DNA of 64,000 nt from JBDKUD01 sp050943315 (lineage in GTDB: Bacteria; Bacillota; Syntrophomonadia; Syntrophomonadales; Syntrophomonadaceae): positions 1 to 64,000 of the forward strand of contig JBMNOY010000004.1 of assembly GCA_050943315.1 (NCBI GenBank), in the 5' to 3' direction. Both the position numbers and the translations under genes were made by a program. Position 1 is the stretch's first letter; each line of letters starts with the position of its first letter. Positions 47,337-56,472 of this stretch are shown in pieces. The notes under the pieces were generated by a model that was given only the letters and a program-made list of their open reading frames with translations, had not been told where the DNA came from and ran no database searches.

Positions 47337-47931
47337 CAGTGAATTGTTGGCTGTTATATTAGGTATGGGGACAAGGAACATAAGTGCTATCGACCTGGCT
47401 AATTCTTTGCTGGTTAGTTACGGAAGCCTGAGGCACTTAAAAGAAGCCAGCCTGGAAGAACTAAAGTCACACAAAGGCATTGGTTTGGCCAAAGCGGTTT
47501 CTATTAAGGCGGCTGCAGAATTAGGGCGTAGAATTGCTCTCGATATACAGCATAGGACAACCATCAAATCACCCGAAGATGTGAAAAATATGGTAATGGA
47601 AGAAATGCGCTACTTTGACCGGGAACACTTCCGCGTATTATATTTAGATAGAAAAGCCGGACTTGTTACAATGGAGGACATTTCGATAGGTGGCCTGCAC
47701 AGTTCTATTGTCCACCCCCGGGAAGTCTTTAAAACTGCTATTAAACGCAGTGCTGCTTCCATTATATTAGTTCACAATCATCCCAGCGGCGACCCTACGC
47801 CCAGCCGTGAAGACATCGAAGTAACCAGGCGATTGATCGAAGTTGGTAAAATAATGGGTATCGAGGTATTAGATCATATTATTGTTGGTGATAACACATA
47901 TTGTAGCTTAAAGGCCAAAGGATCAATATAG
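47248..47931 (+). CDS. radC: RadC/YsxA family JAMM protein
   Basis: The 227-residue protein has an N-terminal helix-hairpin-helix-like region (LKSHKGIGLAKAVSIKAA) and a C-terminal MPN/JAMM domain with HNHPSGDPTPSREDIE, the metal ligands of a putative isopeptidase or DNA-associated enzyme. The exact role is unsettled despite the radC name. The GTG at 47248 follows a G-rich ribosome site and lies inside the maf 3' end. It stands before mreB, as in Bacillus. Confidence 0.9.
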   Translation: MEYGVLIKDLPENMRPREKLVIHGEKNLTDSELLAVILGMGTRNISAIDLANSLLVSYGSLRHLKEASLEELKSHKGIGLAKAVSIKAAAELGRRIALDIQHRTTIKSPEDVKNMVMEEMRYFDREHFRVLYLDRKAGLVTMEDISIGGLHSSIVHPREVFKTAIKRSAASIILVHNHPSGDPTPSREDIEVTRRLIEVGKIMGIEVLDHIIVGDNTYCSLKAKGSI

Positions 47932-47953
47932 TTTTTAAGGAGGATACAAAACA

Positions 47954-48979
47954 GTGGTTTTTGGAAAAGACATGGGCATTGACCTGGGTACTGCTAATAC
48001 TCTAGTTCACTTGAAGGGTAAGGGAGTAATTATAAGAGAACCTTCCGTGGTAGCAATACAGAATGATACAGGAAAAGTTTTGGCCGTGGGTGAAGAGGCC
48101 AAGCAAATGATTGGCCGCACGCCAGGTAATATAGTCGCTATTAGACCTATGAAGGATGGAGTTATAGCGGATTTTGACGTTACCCAGGCAATGCTGAAGT
48201 ACTTCATTAATAAAGCTTTAGGACAAAGAACACCGTTCATGAAGCCGCGTATTGTGATTAGTATTCCTACTGGTTGTACAACCGTAGAAGAGAGGGCAGT
48301 AAGAGAGGCTGCACTTCAAGGCGGAGCCAAAGAGGCTTATCTAATTGAAGAGCCTATGGCGGCCGCAATCGGTGCTGGTCTGCCCGTACAGGAACCTACT
48401 GGAAATCTCATTGTTGACATTGGCGGGGGGACAACCGAAGTGGCTGTCATATCTCTGGGAGGAATTGTTACGGCTAAATCAGTAAGAGTTGCCGGGGATA
48501 ATATGGACGAGTCTATCATCCAACACCTGAAGAAAAAATACAGTTTATTAATAGGTGAACGTACCGCTGAGGATATAAAGATAAGTATTGGCTCAGCCTT
48601 ATTGGAAGAGCCGGAAGAAACGTATGAGGTAAGGGGACGTGATTTGGTTACCGGTCTGCCCAAGACCATTGAGATATCTTCTACAGAGATTCAAATGGCC
48701 CTGAAGGAGACCGTTGTGCAGATTCTGGAAGGCATTAAAGTATGCCTGGAAAAAACCCCGCCCGAGCTGGCTTCTGATATTATTGACCGCGGAATTGTAA
48801 TGGCCGGGGGTGGGTCATTACTGAAAGGACTGGATCGGTTTATAAGTATGCATACTGAAATTCCGGTAAATGTATGTGAAGAACCTTTACTGGCAGTTGC
48901 GCGGGGAACCGGCAAAGTCCTTGACGAAAATATTGAAGTGTTAAGACGGGTACTTATTTCCCCCAGAAAATCTTATTAA
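47954..48979 (+). CDS. mreB: Rod shape-determining protein MreB
   Basis: MreB is a bacterial actin that organises lateral wall synthesis. The 341-residue protein shows the actin phosphate loops [18 protein letters not shown] and [19 protein letters not shown], and the adenosine motif [15 protein letters not shown]. The GTG at 47954 is preceded by AAGGAGGA. First gene of the mreBCD-mrdA set. Confidence 0.97.
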   Translation: MVFGKDMGIDLGTANTLVHLKGKGVIIREPSVVAIQNDTGKVLAVGEEAKQMIGRTPGNIVAIRPMKDGVIADFDVTQAMLKYFINKALGQRTPFMKPRIVISIPTGCTTVEERAVREAALQGGAKEAYLIEEPMAAAIGAGLPVQEPTGNLIVDIGGGTTEVAVISLGGIVTAKSVRVAGDNMDESIIQHLKKKYSLLIGERTAEDIKISIGSALLEEPEETYEVRGRDLVTGLPKTIEISSTEIQMALKETVVQILEGIKVCLEKTPPELASDIIDRGIVMAGGGSLLKGLDRFISMHTEIPVNVCEEPLLAVARGTGKVLDENIEVLRRVLISPRKSY

Positions 48980-48983
48980 TTGG

Positions 48984-49859
48984 GTGAGGATTTTGCATAA
49001 GTTAATAAAAGGCAAGGCCTTTTGGATAGTTGTAGTGATAGTGTCTTTTTCTTTAGGCCTTATTTCTTTTACATCCCCTAACCGGCAGAGCTCTACCATA
49101 ATTGAAAAAACCATCAGGGACATCTATACCCCGCTGCAAAGCGGGGTTAACGGTGTTTTTGGCTTTTTTCGCGGATTTGGGTCCTTTTTCACTGAGAAAC
49201 AGGGCTTAATTCAAAAAGTAAAAGACCTGGAAGCAGAAAACGACCGGCTTAAATTGGAAAACCAGGCTTTACGCGAAGAAACCGACGAGCTGCTGCGGCT
49301 TCGCAGTCTGGTCAACTTCACCGATACTCATGACCAGATGTTTTCATTCACAGCTGCCCGGGTAATAGCCCGCAGCCCTAATAATTGGTGCAAAATACTG
49401 ACCATAAATCGCGGTTCTGAACACGGGATTAGAAAGGATATGGCCGTTATAAGCCCGGATGGACTGGTGGGCAGGATAGGCAGTGTCAGTCAGAAATCAT
49501 CCCAGGTATATTTGATTACGGACCGGGAGGTTGCTGTGGGAGCAATTTTACAGCGTACCCGGGAAACCAGTGGAATAGTAGAAGGTAAGGGTGAAAGTTA
49601 CCAATTGTGGATGAAAAATATTCCTTATTATTCTGACATTAGAAAAGGTGACCGTGTTATTACCTCAGGATTATCTGAGTATTACCCTAAAGGAATACTT
49701 ATTGGTACGGTGAAACAAACCAAAAAAGAACCCGGGGGGCTCTTACTGTCGGCGATAATTACCCCAGGGGTAGATTTTAGTAAGCTGGAAGAGGTTCTGG
49801 TGGTAACGAACTACATTCCACCTGCTGTTAATATTACGGTTGACCAGGAGGAGCAGTAG
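48984..49859 (+). CDS. mreC: Rod shape-determining protein MreC
   Basis: MreC is a bitopic membrane protein that links MreB and the wall synthases outside the membrane. The 291-residue protein has one N-terminal helix (FWIVVVIVSFSLGLISFTS), a coiled coil (VKDLEAENDRLKLENQALRE) and the beta-rich domain with NRGSEHGIRKDMAVISPDGL. The GTG at 48984 is 4 nt after mreB; a TTG at 48993 is an alternative. Confidence 0.95.
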   Translation: MRILHKLIKGKAFWIVVVIVSFSLGLISFTSPNRQSSTIIEKTIRDIYTPLQSGVNGVFGFFRGFGSFFTEKQGLIQKVKDLEAENDRLKLENQALREETDELLRLRSLVNFTDTHDQMFSFTAARVIARSPNNWCKILTINRGSEHGIRKDMAVISPDGLVGRIGSVSQKSSQVYLITDREVAVGAILQRTRETSGIVEGKGESYQLWMKNIPYYSDIRKGDRVITSGLSEYYPKGILIGTVKQTKKEPGGLLLSAIITPGVDFSKLEEVLVVTNYIPPAVNITVDQEEQ

Positions 49860-50366
49860 GTGCGACTAATAATATTGATACTATTGCCGTTCCTGGCCAT
49901 ATTTCTACAATCCACCATTTTTGCAACGCTAAGTATCAGAGAAACTATACCAGATATAGTCTTAATATTTGTTTGCTTTTTTGCTTTGCTTAATGGTCCC
50001 GAACGGGGAATGAAGTATGGCTTTTTATGTGGTCTGCTGGAGGATATTTACCTGGGTCGGGTAATCGGCATCAACGCCTTATCCAAAGCGGTGGTTGCTT
50101 ATATAGTGGGAAAGCTGCAGGGAATTGTATTTAAAGAAAACATCCTGGTGGGAGTGTTGGTCACTATACTGGCGACCCTGATTAATGCCCTATTGATACT
50201 GTTAATAACCCTTATAAATATGAAGGCCTTCGGCTTCGACCATTTTATTCTGACTAGTATCGTTACCCAGATTATTTATAACAGCGTGGTAAGTATTCCC
50301 ATTTATTTTTGGTATTATAATTCTGCCTACCATGGATGGTTAAAGGACCAAGGTGTTCACAAATGA
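49860..50366 (+). CDS. mreD: Rod shape-determining protein MreD
   Basis: MreD is a small polytopic membrane partner of MreC. The 168-residue protein is almost entirely hydrophobic with about five segments, and has the typical GPERGMKYGFLCGLLEDIY motif. The GTG directly follows the mreC stop, with AGGAGGAG just upstream. Its stop overlaps the ATG of the PBP2 gene by 4 nt. Confidence 0.93.
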   Translation: MRLIILILLPFLAIFLQSTIFATLSIRETIPDIVLIFVCFFALLNGPERGMKYGFLCGLLEDIYLGRVIGINALSKAVVAYIVGKLQGIVFKENILVGVLVTILATLINALLILLITLINMKAFGFDHFILTSIVTQIIYNSVVSIPIYFWYYNSAYHGWLKDQGVHK

Positions 50367-52486
50367 AAACAAAACTAAAAAAGAATCTTATGATTTATAG
50401 CTATGTAGTAATCGGGCTATTAGCCATTTTATGCATCAGATTAGCTTTCGTACAGCTTGTGCAGAATGATGTCTATCAGACCCAGGCCAAGGAGAATCGG
50501 ATTCGTCTGGTAACCATGAGGGCGCCCCGGGGAGAGATTTACACCCGGGATGGTCAGGTTTTGGCTGCCAATGAGTTGGTATATACATTAAGCCTCAGTT
50601 ACCTGGGGGTACAAAATCAGGATGCCGTGCTGGAAAAACTAGTGGAGATTATTGATGACTACTATCCCGAGGTAACCCTTGACTTTATTAAAGACAAAAT
50701 TGAAGGTCAAAAATTCCGCCTGTTTGAGCCGGTTACCATTATGCGGGATATACCCTGGGACCTGGTGGTTAAGTTGGAGGAAAACCGGCAGTCTTTCCCC
50801 GGGGTGGAGGTCACCGTTGAGCCTCTTCGTTATTATCCCCAGGGGTCATTAGCCGGACACGTACTGGGTTATATTCACTCCATAAGCCAGGAGGAAATTA
50901 ATCAGACCGAAGATGTGAAGTACAGTATCAACAGCTTGATAGGCAAATCAGGGATTGAGAAACAATATGAAAAGGATCTGCGCGGTGTAGATGGGGCGCG
51001 CCGGGTGGAAGTTGACTCCCGCGGCCGACCGGTTAAAGAACTGGTGACACTAAATTCCAAACCCGGAAACAATCTTTATTTGACTATAGATATGAAACTC
51101 CAAAAAGTAATGGAAAAGAGTATGCAGGACACCCTGAAAACCCTCCAAAAATCTTATCCCAAAGCAAAGGTTGGTTCAGCGGTATTGCTCAATGTCAAGA
51201 CCGGGCAGGTATTGGCTATGACCAGTAGTCCGGCTTTAAATCCTGACGATTGGAAGGGCAGTCTTGACAGTACTGAGGCCAACTATTATCTGCCGCAAGG
51301 TGACTATAACCCCTTAAATCCCGGGGCAGCCCTGAACCGCGCCATTCAGGCCAGTTATCCGCCGGGTTCTACCTTTAAACCTATAACCGGTATGGCAGCT
51401 CTGGAATCAGGGAATATGAATCCCGTAAACGATTACGTCAATTGTGGAGGCCGTTATTGGATTGCACCTTATATCAAATGTACCGGTAAACATGGGAATG
51501 TAAATTACTATTCCGGCATGGCTCATTCCTGTAACACTTATTTTCAGGAAATGGGGCGGCGGGCCGGCAACAATGAAATTATCAAAATAGCTAATGAATT
51601 CGGTTTAGGACAAAAAACTGGAATTGATCTGCCTCATGAGACCAGCGGGCTGTTGCCTACACCCGCCTGGAAGAAGCAGCTTAATGATCTGCTAATTAAC
51701 CGTAAGTATGACGAGTTGCGCAAAGAGCTAGAAAAGAAATATGACCGGCTTTTGGCTAGTGCCCAAACAGAGGAGGAAAAAGAAAGAATCTTAAAGGATA
51801 AAAAAAACGAGAAGGCTGCTTTGGAGGCTCGTTATGATATTGATTACCAATTTGATACCAAATGGCAGCCATTTGATACCTTTAATATGTCTATCGGACA
51901 GGGTTCCAATTATTATACGGTAATACAACTAGCCAACTATGTGGCAACCATAGCCAACGGGGGACAATTAATGAAACCATACCTGGTGGAACGAATAGAA
52001 TCTCCCGCTAAAAAGGTTATTAAGGAGTTTAAGCCGGAAGTCGTGCGCAAAGTAGATGTTTCCCAGAATACTTTGGCGGAGACCCGGCGAGCCATGCTGG
52101 CAGTAACGCAAAAAGGCGGAACCGCCCACTTCCTGTTTACAAACTTTCCCGCCCATATACAGGTAGGGGCCAAGACGGGGACGGCAGAGACCGGTCGGGC
52201 TGGAGATAATCCCCGCCGGGAATTCCATGGCGTATTTGTTGCCTTTGCACCGTTTGATAACCCGGAGATTGCGTTTGCCGGAGTAGTTGAATATGGTTAC
52301 AGCGGCAGTACTTCAGCTGGATATGTTGCCAAGGCAGTTTTTGAGCAGTATTTTGGAATTGTTGATCATTTAGCTGAGGCCCAAAATAATCCGGACCAGA
52401 AAACTAATCAAGGAACGGTTAACAGTACCCAGGCGCAAAATGGAGGTATAGGTACACCTGTAAGCAATGAAACGAATCGAGATTAA
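50363..52486 (+). CDS. mrdA: Penicillin-binding protein 2 (elongation transpeptidase)
   Basis: PBP2 cross-links peptidoglycan during rod elongation with RodA. The 707-residue protein has an N-terminal membrane anchor, a dimerisation/allosteric domain (RGEIYTRDGQVLAANELVY; GKSGIEKQYEKDLRG) and a transpeptidase domain with the SxxK motif PPGSTFKPITG, SxN in AHSCNTYFQEMG and KTGT in VGAKTGTAET. An insertion rich in Lys/Glu (KYDELRKELEKKYDRLLASA) between SxN and KTG is notable. The C-tail is Asn/Gln rich. The ATG at 50363 overlaps mreD; the earlier start at 50336 would lie deeper in mreD. Confidence 0.95.
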   Translation: MKTKLKKNLMIYSYVVIGLLAILCIRLAFVQLVQNDVYQTQAKENRIRLVTMRAPRGEIYTRDGQVLAANELVYTLSLSYLGVQNQDAVLEKLVEIIDDYYPEVTLDFIKDKIEGQKFRLFEPVTIMRDIPWDLVVKLEENRQSFPGVEVTVEPLRYYPQGSLAGHVLGYIHSISQEEINQTEDVKYSINSLIGKSGIEKQYEKDLRGVDGARRVEVDSRGRPVKELVTLNSKPGNNLYLTIDMKLQKVMEKSMQDTLKTLQKSYPKAKVGSAVLLNVKTGQVLAMTSSPALNPDDWKGSLDSTEANYYLPQGDYNPLNPGAALNRAIQASYPPGSTFKPITGMAALESGNMNPVNDYVNCGGRYWIAPYIKCTGKHGNVNYYSGMAHSCNTYFQEMGRRAGNNEIIKIANEFGLGQKTGIDLPHETSGLLPTPAWKKQLNDLLINRKYDELRKELEKKYDRLLASAQTEEEKERILKDKKNEKAALEARYDIDYQFDTKWQPFDTFNMSIGQGSNYYTVIQLANYVATIANGGQLMKPYLVERIESPAKKVIKEFKPEVVRKVDVSQNTLAETRRAMLAVTQKGGTAHFLFTNFPAHIQVGAKTGTAETGRAGDNPRREFHGVFVAFAPFDNPEIAFAGVVEYGYSGSTSAGYVAKAVFEQYFGIVDHLAEAQNNPDQKTNQGTVNSTQAQNGGIGTPVSNETNRD

Positions 52487-52558
52487 GCTGCATTGAGGTT
52501 TTGATGTCGATTGCTACTTGAGAAAAATGAAATAAAATTCTTTCAACCAAACGACCGA

Positions 52559-52602
52559 AATAGGGGGAATTAGATATTATTTCTCCTATTTATTTTTTTT
52601 TC
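52559..52602 (+). terminator. Terminator after the mre-mrdA genes
   Basis: ataggggga and tttctcctat can pair across a short loop, followed by a T-rich tract. It separates mreBCD-mrdA from minCDE. Confidence 0.6.
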
Positions 52603-52687
52603 TTGAGAGGAAATAAATGTAAACAATAGAAGTATAATGAAAAGCCTTCGCCTTGTGGGCGGCAGTGGAAAATGGAGGGAGCATAAG

Positions 52688-53326
52688 ATGTCAGAAACGA
52701 TGATAACCAGCATTGAAGATATTCTAGTTGATCTAACCGCCATGAGTACTTTTAAAGAAATAAAGGAGGAACTGGAAAACCAGATTGGCTCACCAGGTCT
52801 ATGTCCAATTGGGAGCTGCGTTAGTATCGATATTGGAAGCCGCCAGCTTACTAATAAACAGTTTAGAGAAATTGAAGACATTTTGCTTGATCATGGGTTA
52901 CGCTTGAAAGAAATAATTCGTCAAAACGCACCAGACGCACAACCAGAGCAGGAAATTGATCACTTTGCTTCACAATGGGATGAATTTTCCTACTCCAGCG
53001 ATACGATTTTAGTCAACCGGCATCTAAGGTCTGGCCAAAAGTTATTTAGTGACGGCAATATCGTAGTACTGGGTGATATTAACCCGGGGGCGGAGGTGAT
53101 TGCCGGTGGTAGTATCCTGGTTATTGGAGCTCTCAGGGGTATGGCTCATGCAGGGGCATTTGGAGATGAAAAAGCAGTGATTGCTGCCTTTCGTTTAAAT
53201 CCTACCCAGTTGAGAATTGCCAATCATATAACCAGGCCGCCTGATGGAGATACCATAATGGTAAACAGTCCAGAACTAGCCCGAATAAAGGCAGATAGAG
53301 TGATTATAGAAAGGTTAAAAATATGA
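52688..53326 (+). CDS. minC: Septum site-determining protein MinC
   Basis: MinC blocks FtsZ assembly away from midcell and is activated by MinD. The 212-residue protein has a divergent N-terminal FtsZ-inhibiting domain (about 1-100) and the conserved beta-helix C-domain (about 110-205), with RHLRSGQKLFSDGNIVVLGD, NPGAEVIAGGSILVIGALRG and AHAGAFGDEKAVIAA. The ATG at 52688 follows GGAGGGAG; the ATG at 52637 lacks a site. First gene of minCDE. Confidence 0.92.
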   Translation: MSETMITSIEDILVDLTAMSTFKEIKEELENQIGSPGLCPIGSCVSIDIGSRQLTNKQFREIEDILLDHGLRLKEIIRQNAPDAQPEQEIDHFASQWDEFSYSSDTILVNRHLRSGQKLFSDGNIVVLGDINPGAEVIAGGSILVIGALRGMAHAGAFGDEKAVIAAFRLNPTQLRIANHITRPPDGDTIMVNSPELARIKADRVIIERLKI

Positions 53327-53341
53327 TGGGAGGCTTGGGGG

Positions 53342-54142
53342 ATGAAAAGTAGGGTTATAGTTATTACCTCGGGAAAAGGTGGTGTAGGCAAGACAACAAC
53401 AGTTGCTAATCTTGGCACAGCCCTGGCTATGATGAATAAAAAGGTGGTGCTAATAGATACTGACCTGGGTCTAAGAAATCTCGATGTGGTGATGGGATTG
53501 GAAAATCGGATAGTTTTTGACATAGTTGATGTAGTCAATGGTAACTGTAAACTAAGACAAGCCTTAATAAAGGACAAAAGGTTCGACGGCTTGTGCCTTT
53601 TGCCGGCTGCCCAGACTAAAGATAAAACCGCTATCACACCACACCAGATGAAGAATCTAACCAATGAATTGCGTAACGATTTTGATATGATACTGGTGGA
53701 TTGCCCGGCGGGAATCGAGCAGGGCTTTAAAAATGCCATCGCTGGCGCTGATGATGCCATTGTAGTTGCTACTCCGGAGGTATCCTCAGTAAGGGATGCA
53801 GATAGAATTGTTGGGTTGCTGGAGGCCGCGGGGCTAACAAGATCCAAGCTTATCGTGAACCGGTTGCGCACTAAGATGGTTAAACGTGGTGATATGATGG
53901 ATGTTAATGACATAAATGATATTCTTTCTATAAGTCTTTTAGGGGTTGTACCGGAAGATGAATCAATAGTTGTCTCTACCAATCGTGGTGAACCAGCAGT
54001 GCTTGAAAACACTTCCCGGGCTGGTGAGGCTTACCGGCGCATCGCCAGACGGTTGATTGGTGAGGATGTACCTATAGCTCCACTGGATGAATCGTCCAAT
54101 TTGGTTGATCGATTCCGTAAAATGCTCAAACTAGCCAGGTAA
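53342..54142 (+). CDS. minD: Septum site-determining ATPase MinD
   Basis: MinD is a membrane-bound ParA-type ATPase that recruits MinC and oscillates or is anchored depending on MinE. The 266-residue protein has the deviant Walker A SGKGGVGKTTTVANLG, switch regions DTDLGLRNLDVVMG and LVDCPAGIEQG, and a C-terminal amphipathic helix (LVDRFRKMLKLAR) for membrane binding. It is 15 nt after minC. Confidence 0.97.
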   Translation: MKSRVIVITSGKGGVGKTTTVANLGTALAMMNKKVVLIDTDLGLRNLDVVMGLENRIVFDIVDVVNGNCKLRQALIKDKRFDGLCLLPAAQTKDKTAITPHQMKNLTNELRNDFDMILVDCPAGIEQGFKNAIAGADDAIVVATPEVSSVRDADRIVGLLEAAGLTRSKLIVNRLRTKMVKRGDMMDVNDINDILSISLLGVVPEDESIVVSTNRGEPAVLENTSRAGEAYRRIARRLIGEDVPIAPLDESSNLVDRFRKMLKLAR

Positions 54143-54158
54143 GAGAGGAGGTACACCA

Positions 54159-54431
54159 TTGATCGAACTTCTAGCCAGAATACTAAGAAGAGAGTCAATG
54201 CCCAGTAAAGAGATTGCCAGGGAGCGTTTGCGCCTGGTATTGGTGCATGATCGAGCCTCTGTATCTCCTGATTTTATAAGTGCCTTAAAGGAGGATCTTA
54301 TTAAAGTAATTCGTGAATACCTGGAAATTGACGAAGAGAGCTTAATCGTAGATCTGGAAAATGATGATTCATCAGTGGCTCTGGTAGCCAATATCCCAGT
54401 TAAGGGATTTAAAAGGGCAGCCAATCAGTAG
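54159..54431 (+). CDS. minE: Cell division topological specificity factor MinE
   Basis: MinE stimulates MinD ATPase and restricts MinCD to the poles. The 90-residue protein has the N-terminal anti-MinCD helix region (KEIARERLRLVLVHDRASVS) and the topological domain (YLEIDEESLIVDLENDDSSV). The TTG at 54159 follows GAGAGGAGG. Presence of minE implies an oscillating Min system rather than a DivIVA-anchored one, as in many Clostridia. An intrinsic terminator follows. Confidence 0.95.
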   Translation: MIELLARILRRESMPSKEIARERLRLVLVHDRASVSPDFISALKEDLIKVIREYLEIDEESLIVDLENDDSSVALVANIPVKGFKRAANQ

Positions 54432-54472
54432 TTGGTCAAGGACAACCAGATAAAGAAAAAAACAAAGGGCGT

Positions 54473-54496
54473 TTTTATCGACGCTCTTTTGTTTGT
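54473..54496 (+). terminator. Terminator after minE
   Basis: aaagggcgt / acgctcttt with one G-T pair is followed by a short T tract. Confidence 0.65.
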
Positions 54497-54598
54497 ATAG
54501 TAGTGCAATAAGCAGTCTTGCCTCACTCATTTTGATGTATTTGTGGTTTGGAAATAAACTTTGTAAAAGCTATAATGATACCCAGGAGGTATCGGACT

Positions 54599-55735
54599 TT
54601 GGATGTTAAGCGGCTGAAATTTATCGACAAATCCTTTGTATTCCTTTTATTATTATTACTATCTACCGGATTAATTATACTTACCAGTGCAACCCGAGGG
54701 GTTTCCAGCGATCCTTATTATTACCTGGAAAAACAGCTGGGAGCTATAGTTATTGGTATTATACTGGCTATTCTGGTTATTCGTTTCGAATACAGTCAGT
54801 TAAAGAGATTTAGTCCCTACTTGTATGGGTTCTCATTACTTCTTCTAATTATGGTGCTTGTTTTTGGACAAGAAGTAAGAGGAACAACCGGATGGATAAG
54901 TTTAGGGCCCCTTCCCCCGATGCAACCGGCAGAATTAACTAAAATTCTATTAATACTGGCATTTGCCAGCGTCCTGGATAAACGCAAGGGCAAGCTCGAG
55001 AAATTAAGTGAAATGATGCCATGTTTTATATTTATGGGTATTCCTTTTGTTCTTATAATGTTGCAGCCTGACCTGGGTACAGCCCTGGTGTACATATTCA
55101 TTACCGTAATCATGATGTTTACCGCCGGTGCTAACCCAAAAGTTCTCTGGAAACTTATTATAGCGGCTCTTATTTTAATCGGGGCATTGCTTTTTATGCA
55201 CTTTCAATTCGGCTTACCGCTGCCCCTGGATGATTATCAACTGAAAAGACTGATAGTTTTCATAGATCCATACCAGGATGGTCAGGGAGGCCGCGGGGCA
55301 GGATGGAACACCATCCAGTCTTTGGTTGCCATTGGATCCGGGGGGCTTACTGGAAAAGGTTTGTTTAATGGTACCCAGGTACAGTTAAACTTCCTTCCCG
55401 AACATCATACTGACTTTATCTATGCGGTAATTGGGGAAGAATTTGGTTTCCTGGGGGGAACATTTGTAATATTGCTCTATGGGGGGTTATTATTAAGAGC
55501 TATCTATATAAGCCATCATTCCCGTGATCTTTATGGTACCTTATTGGTGGTAGGGATAACTGCCATGTGGTTATTTCATATTTATGAGAATATCGGAATG
55601 TCAATCGGATTAATGCCGATTACCGGAATCCCTTTGCCATTTCTTAGTTATGGGGGTAGTTCCATGGTTACCAATTTGCTGGCGGCTGCTCTTATACTCA
55701 GTGTAAATGTACGCGGCCGGAAATTAGTTTTTTAA
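54599..55735 (+). CDS. rodA: Rod shape-determining SEDS glycosyltransferase RodA
   Basis: RodA polymerises lipid II glycan strands during elongation in partnership with PBP2. The 378-residue polytopic protein has the SEDS landmarks RGTTGWISLGPLPPMQPAEL, QPDLGTALV, PEHHTDFIYAVIGEEFGF and the C-terminal GIPLPFLSYGGSSM. The TTG at 54599 is chosen from AGGAGG 9 nt upstream; the frame extends to 54548 without a ribosome site. An FtsW-like role cannot be excluded, but the position after mre/min favours RodA. Confidence 0.92.
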   Translation: MDVKRLKFIDKSFVFLLLLLLSTGLIILTSATRGVSSDPYYYLEKQLGAIVIGIILAILVIRFEYSQLKRFSPYLYGFSLLLLIMVLVFGQEVRGTTGWISLGPLPPMQPAELTKILLILAFASVLDKRKGKLEKLSEMMPCFIFMGIPFVLIMLQPDLGTALVYIFITVIMMFTAGANPKVLWKLIIAALILIGALLFMHFQFGLPLPLDDYQLKRLIVFIDPYQDGQGGRGAGWNTIQSLVAIGSGGLTGKGLFNGTQVQLNFLPEHHTDFIYAVIGEEFGFLGGTFVILLYGGLLLRAIYISHHSRDLYGTLLVVGITAMWLFHIYENIGMSIGLMPITGIPLPFLSYGGSSMVTNLLAAALILSVNVRGRKLVF

Positions 55736-55890
55736 CATATAGAACAATCAAGTGGTATCCGCGTTTTCTATTCCGGGTGAATAAAAATAAACCCTGCCAA
55801 AACAAAGCAGCCTGGCATAAATTAATTTAAGTCCCAATATATTTAAAGGAGAACATCGCCAGGGCTTGTCTATGGTGGGGGTGAGGCTTA

Positions 55891-56472
55891 ATGTTGGGGA
55901 GCTTTAAGGTAAGATTACTGCTGGTTATATTCATTGTCGCAGTAGTAGGTCTTTTGTGGCAAGCATCTGATTCAAGTCGCCAAATCGTGGAACCAGCTCT
56001 TAGATATATAACCGAAACCAACTATAATATATCGGAAATCGCCCAAAACCTAATAAATAATGGGAAAGAAGGCCAACCAGAGCAGGCAGTACCTGCTGCC
56101 ACATCAAGCATTCTGCAAACTCCCTGTGACATATTGGAAATTGAGCGCAATTTTGGGTGGCACTATAACAGTGACTATGAAAAAGAGGAGTTTTACCCGG
56201 GTATGATGCTGAAAGTTGCGGCGGGTACAATGGTAAAACCGATCATGGAAGGGGAAGTCGAGCAAATTTCCGGGGAGCCGGGAGACCGTTCCTTGCTGGT
56301 CAAACATGCTAACGAGTTTTATTCCCTGTATGGAGGATTGCGGGAGATCCTGGTGGAAACCGGAGAGAACGTAGATATGGATAGGATCTTAGGAAAAACG
56401 GGTACAACATTTTATTTTGAAATAAGAAATGAGGATGGACCACTTAATCCACAAAGTCTTTTTGAACAGTAA
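55891..56472 (+). CDS. SpoIVFA-like membrane protein with degenerate M23 domain
   Basis: The 193-residue protein has one N-terminal membrane helix (VRLLLVIFIVAVVGLLWQ), a linker, and a C-terminal LytM/M23-like fold (about 90-190; KPIMEGEVEQISGEPGDRSL). The zinc residues expected for an active peptidase (HxxxD and HxH) are missing: SLYGGLREI replaces the usual YGHL. This matches SpoIVFA, which in Bacillus holds the SpoIVFB protease inactive until the forespore signals. It ends overlapping the M50 protease gene, strengthening that reading. G-rich ggggtgagg precedes the ATG. Confidence 0.78.
   Translation: MLGSFKVRLLLVIFIVAVVGLLWQASDSSRQIVEPALRYITETNYNISEIAQNLINNGKEGQPEQAVPAATSSILQTPCDILEIERNFGWHYNSDYEKEEFYPGMMLKVAAGTMVKPIMEGEVEQISGEPGDRSLLVKHANEFYSLYGGLREILVETGENVDMDRILGKTGTTFYFEIRNEDGPLNPQSLFEQ

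Noticed and set aside
53224..54012. 262-codon frame antisense to minD
   Set aside because: It is a shadow of minD; it has Ser/Thr-rich nonsense composition and no ribosome site.
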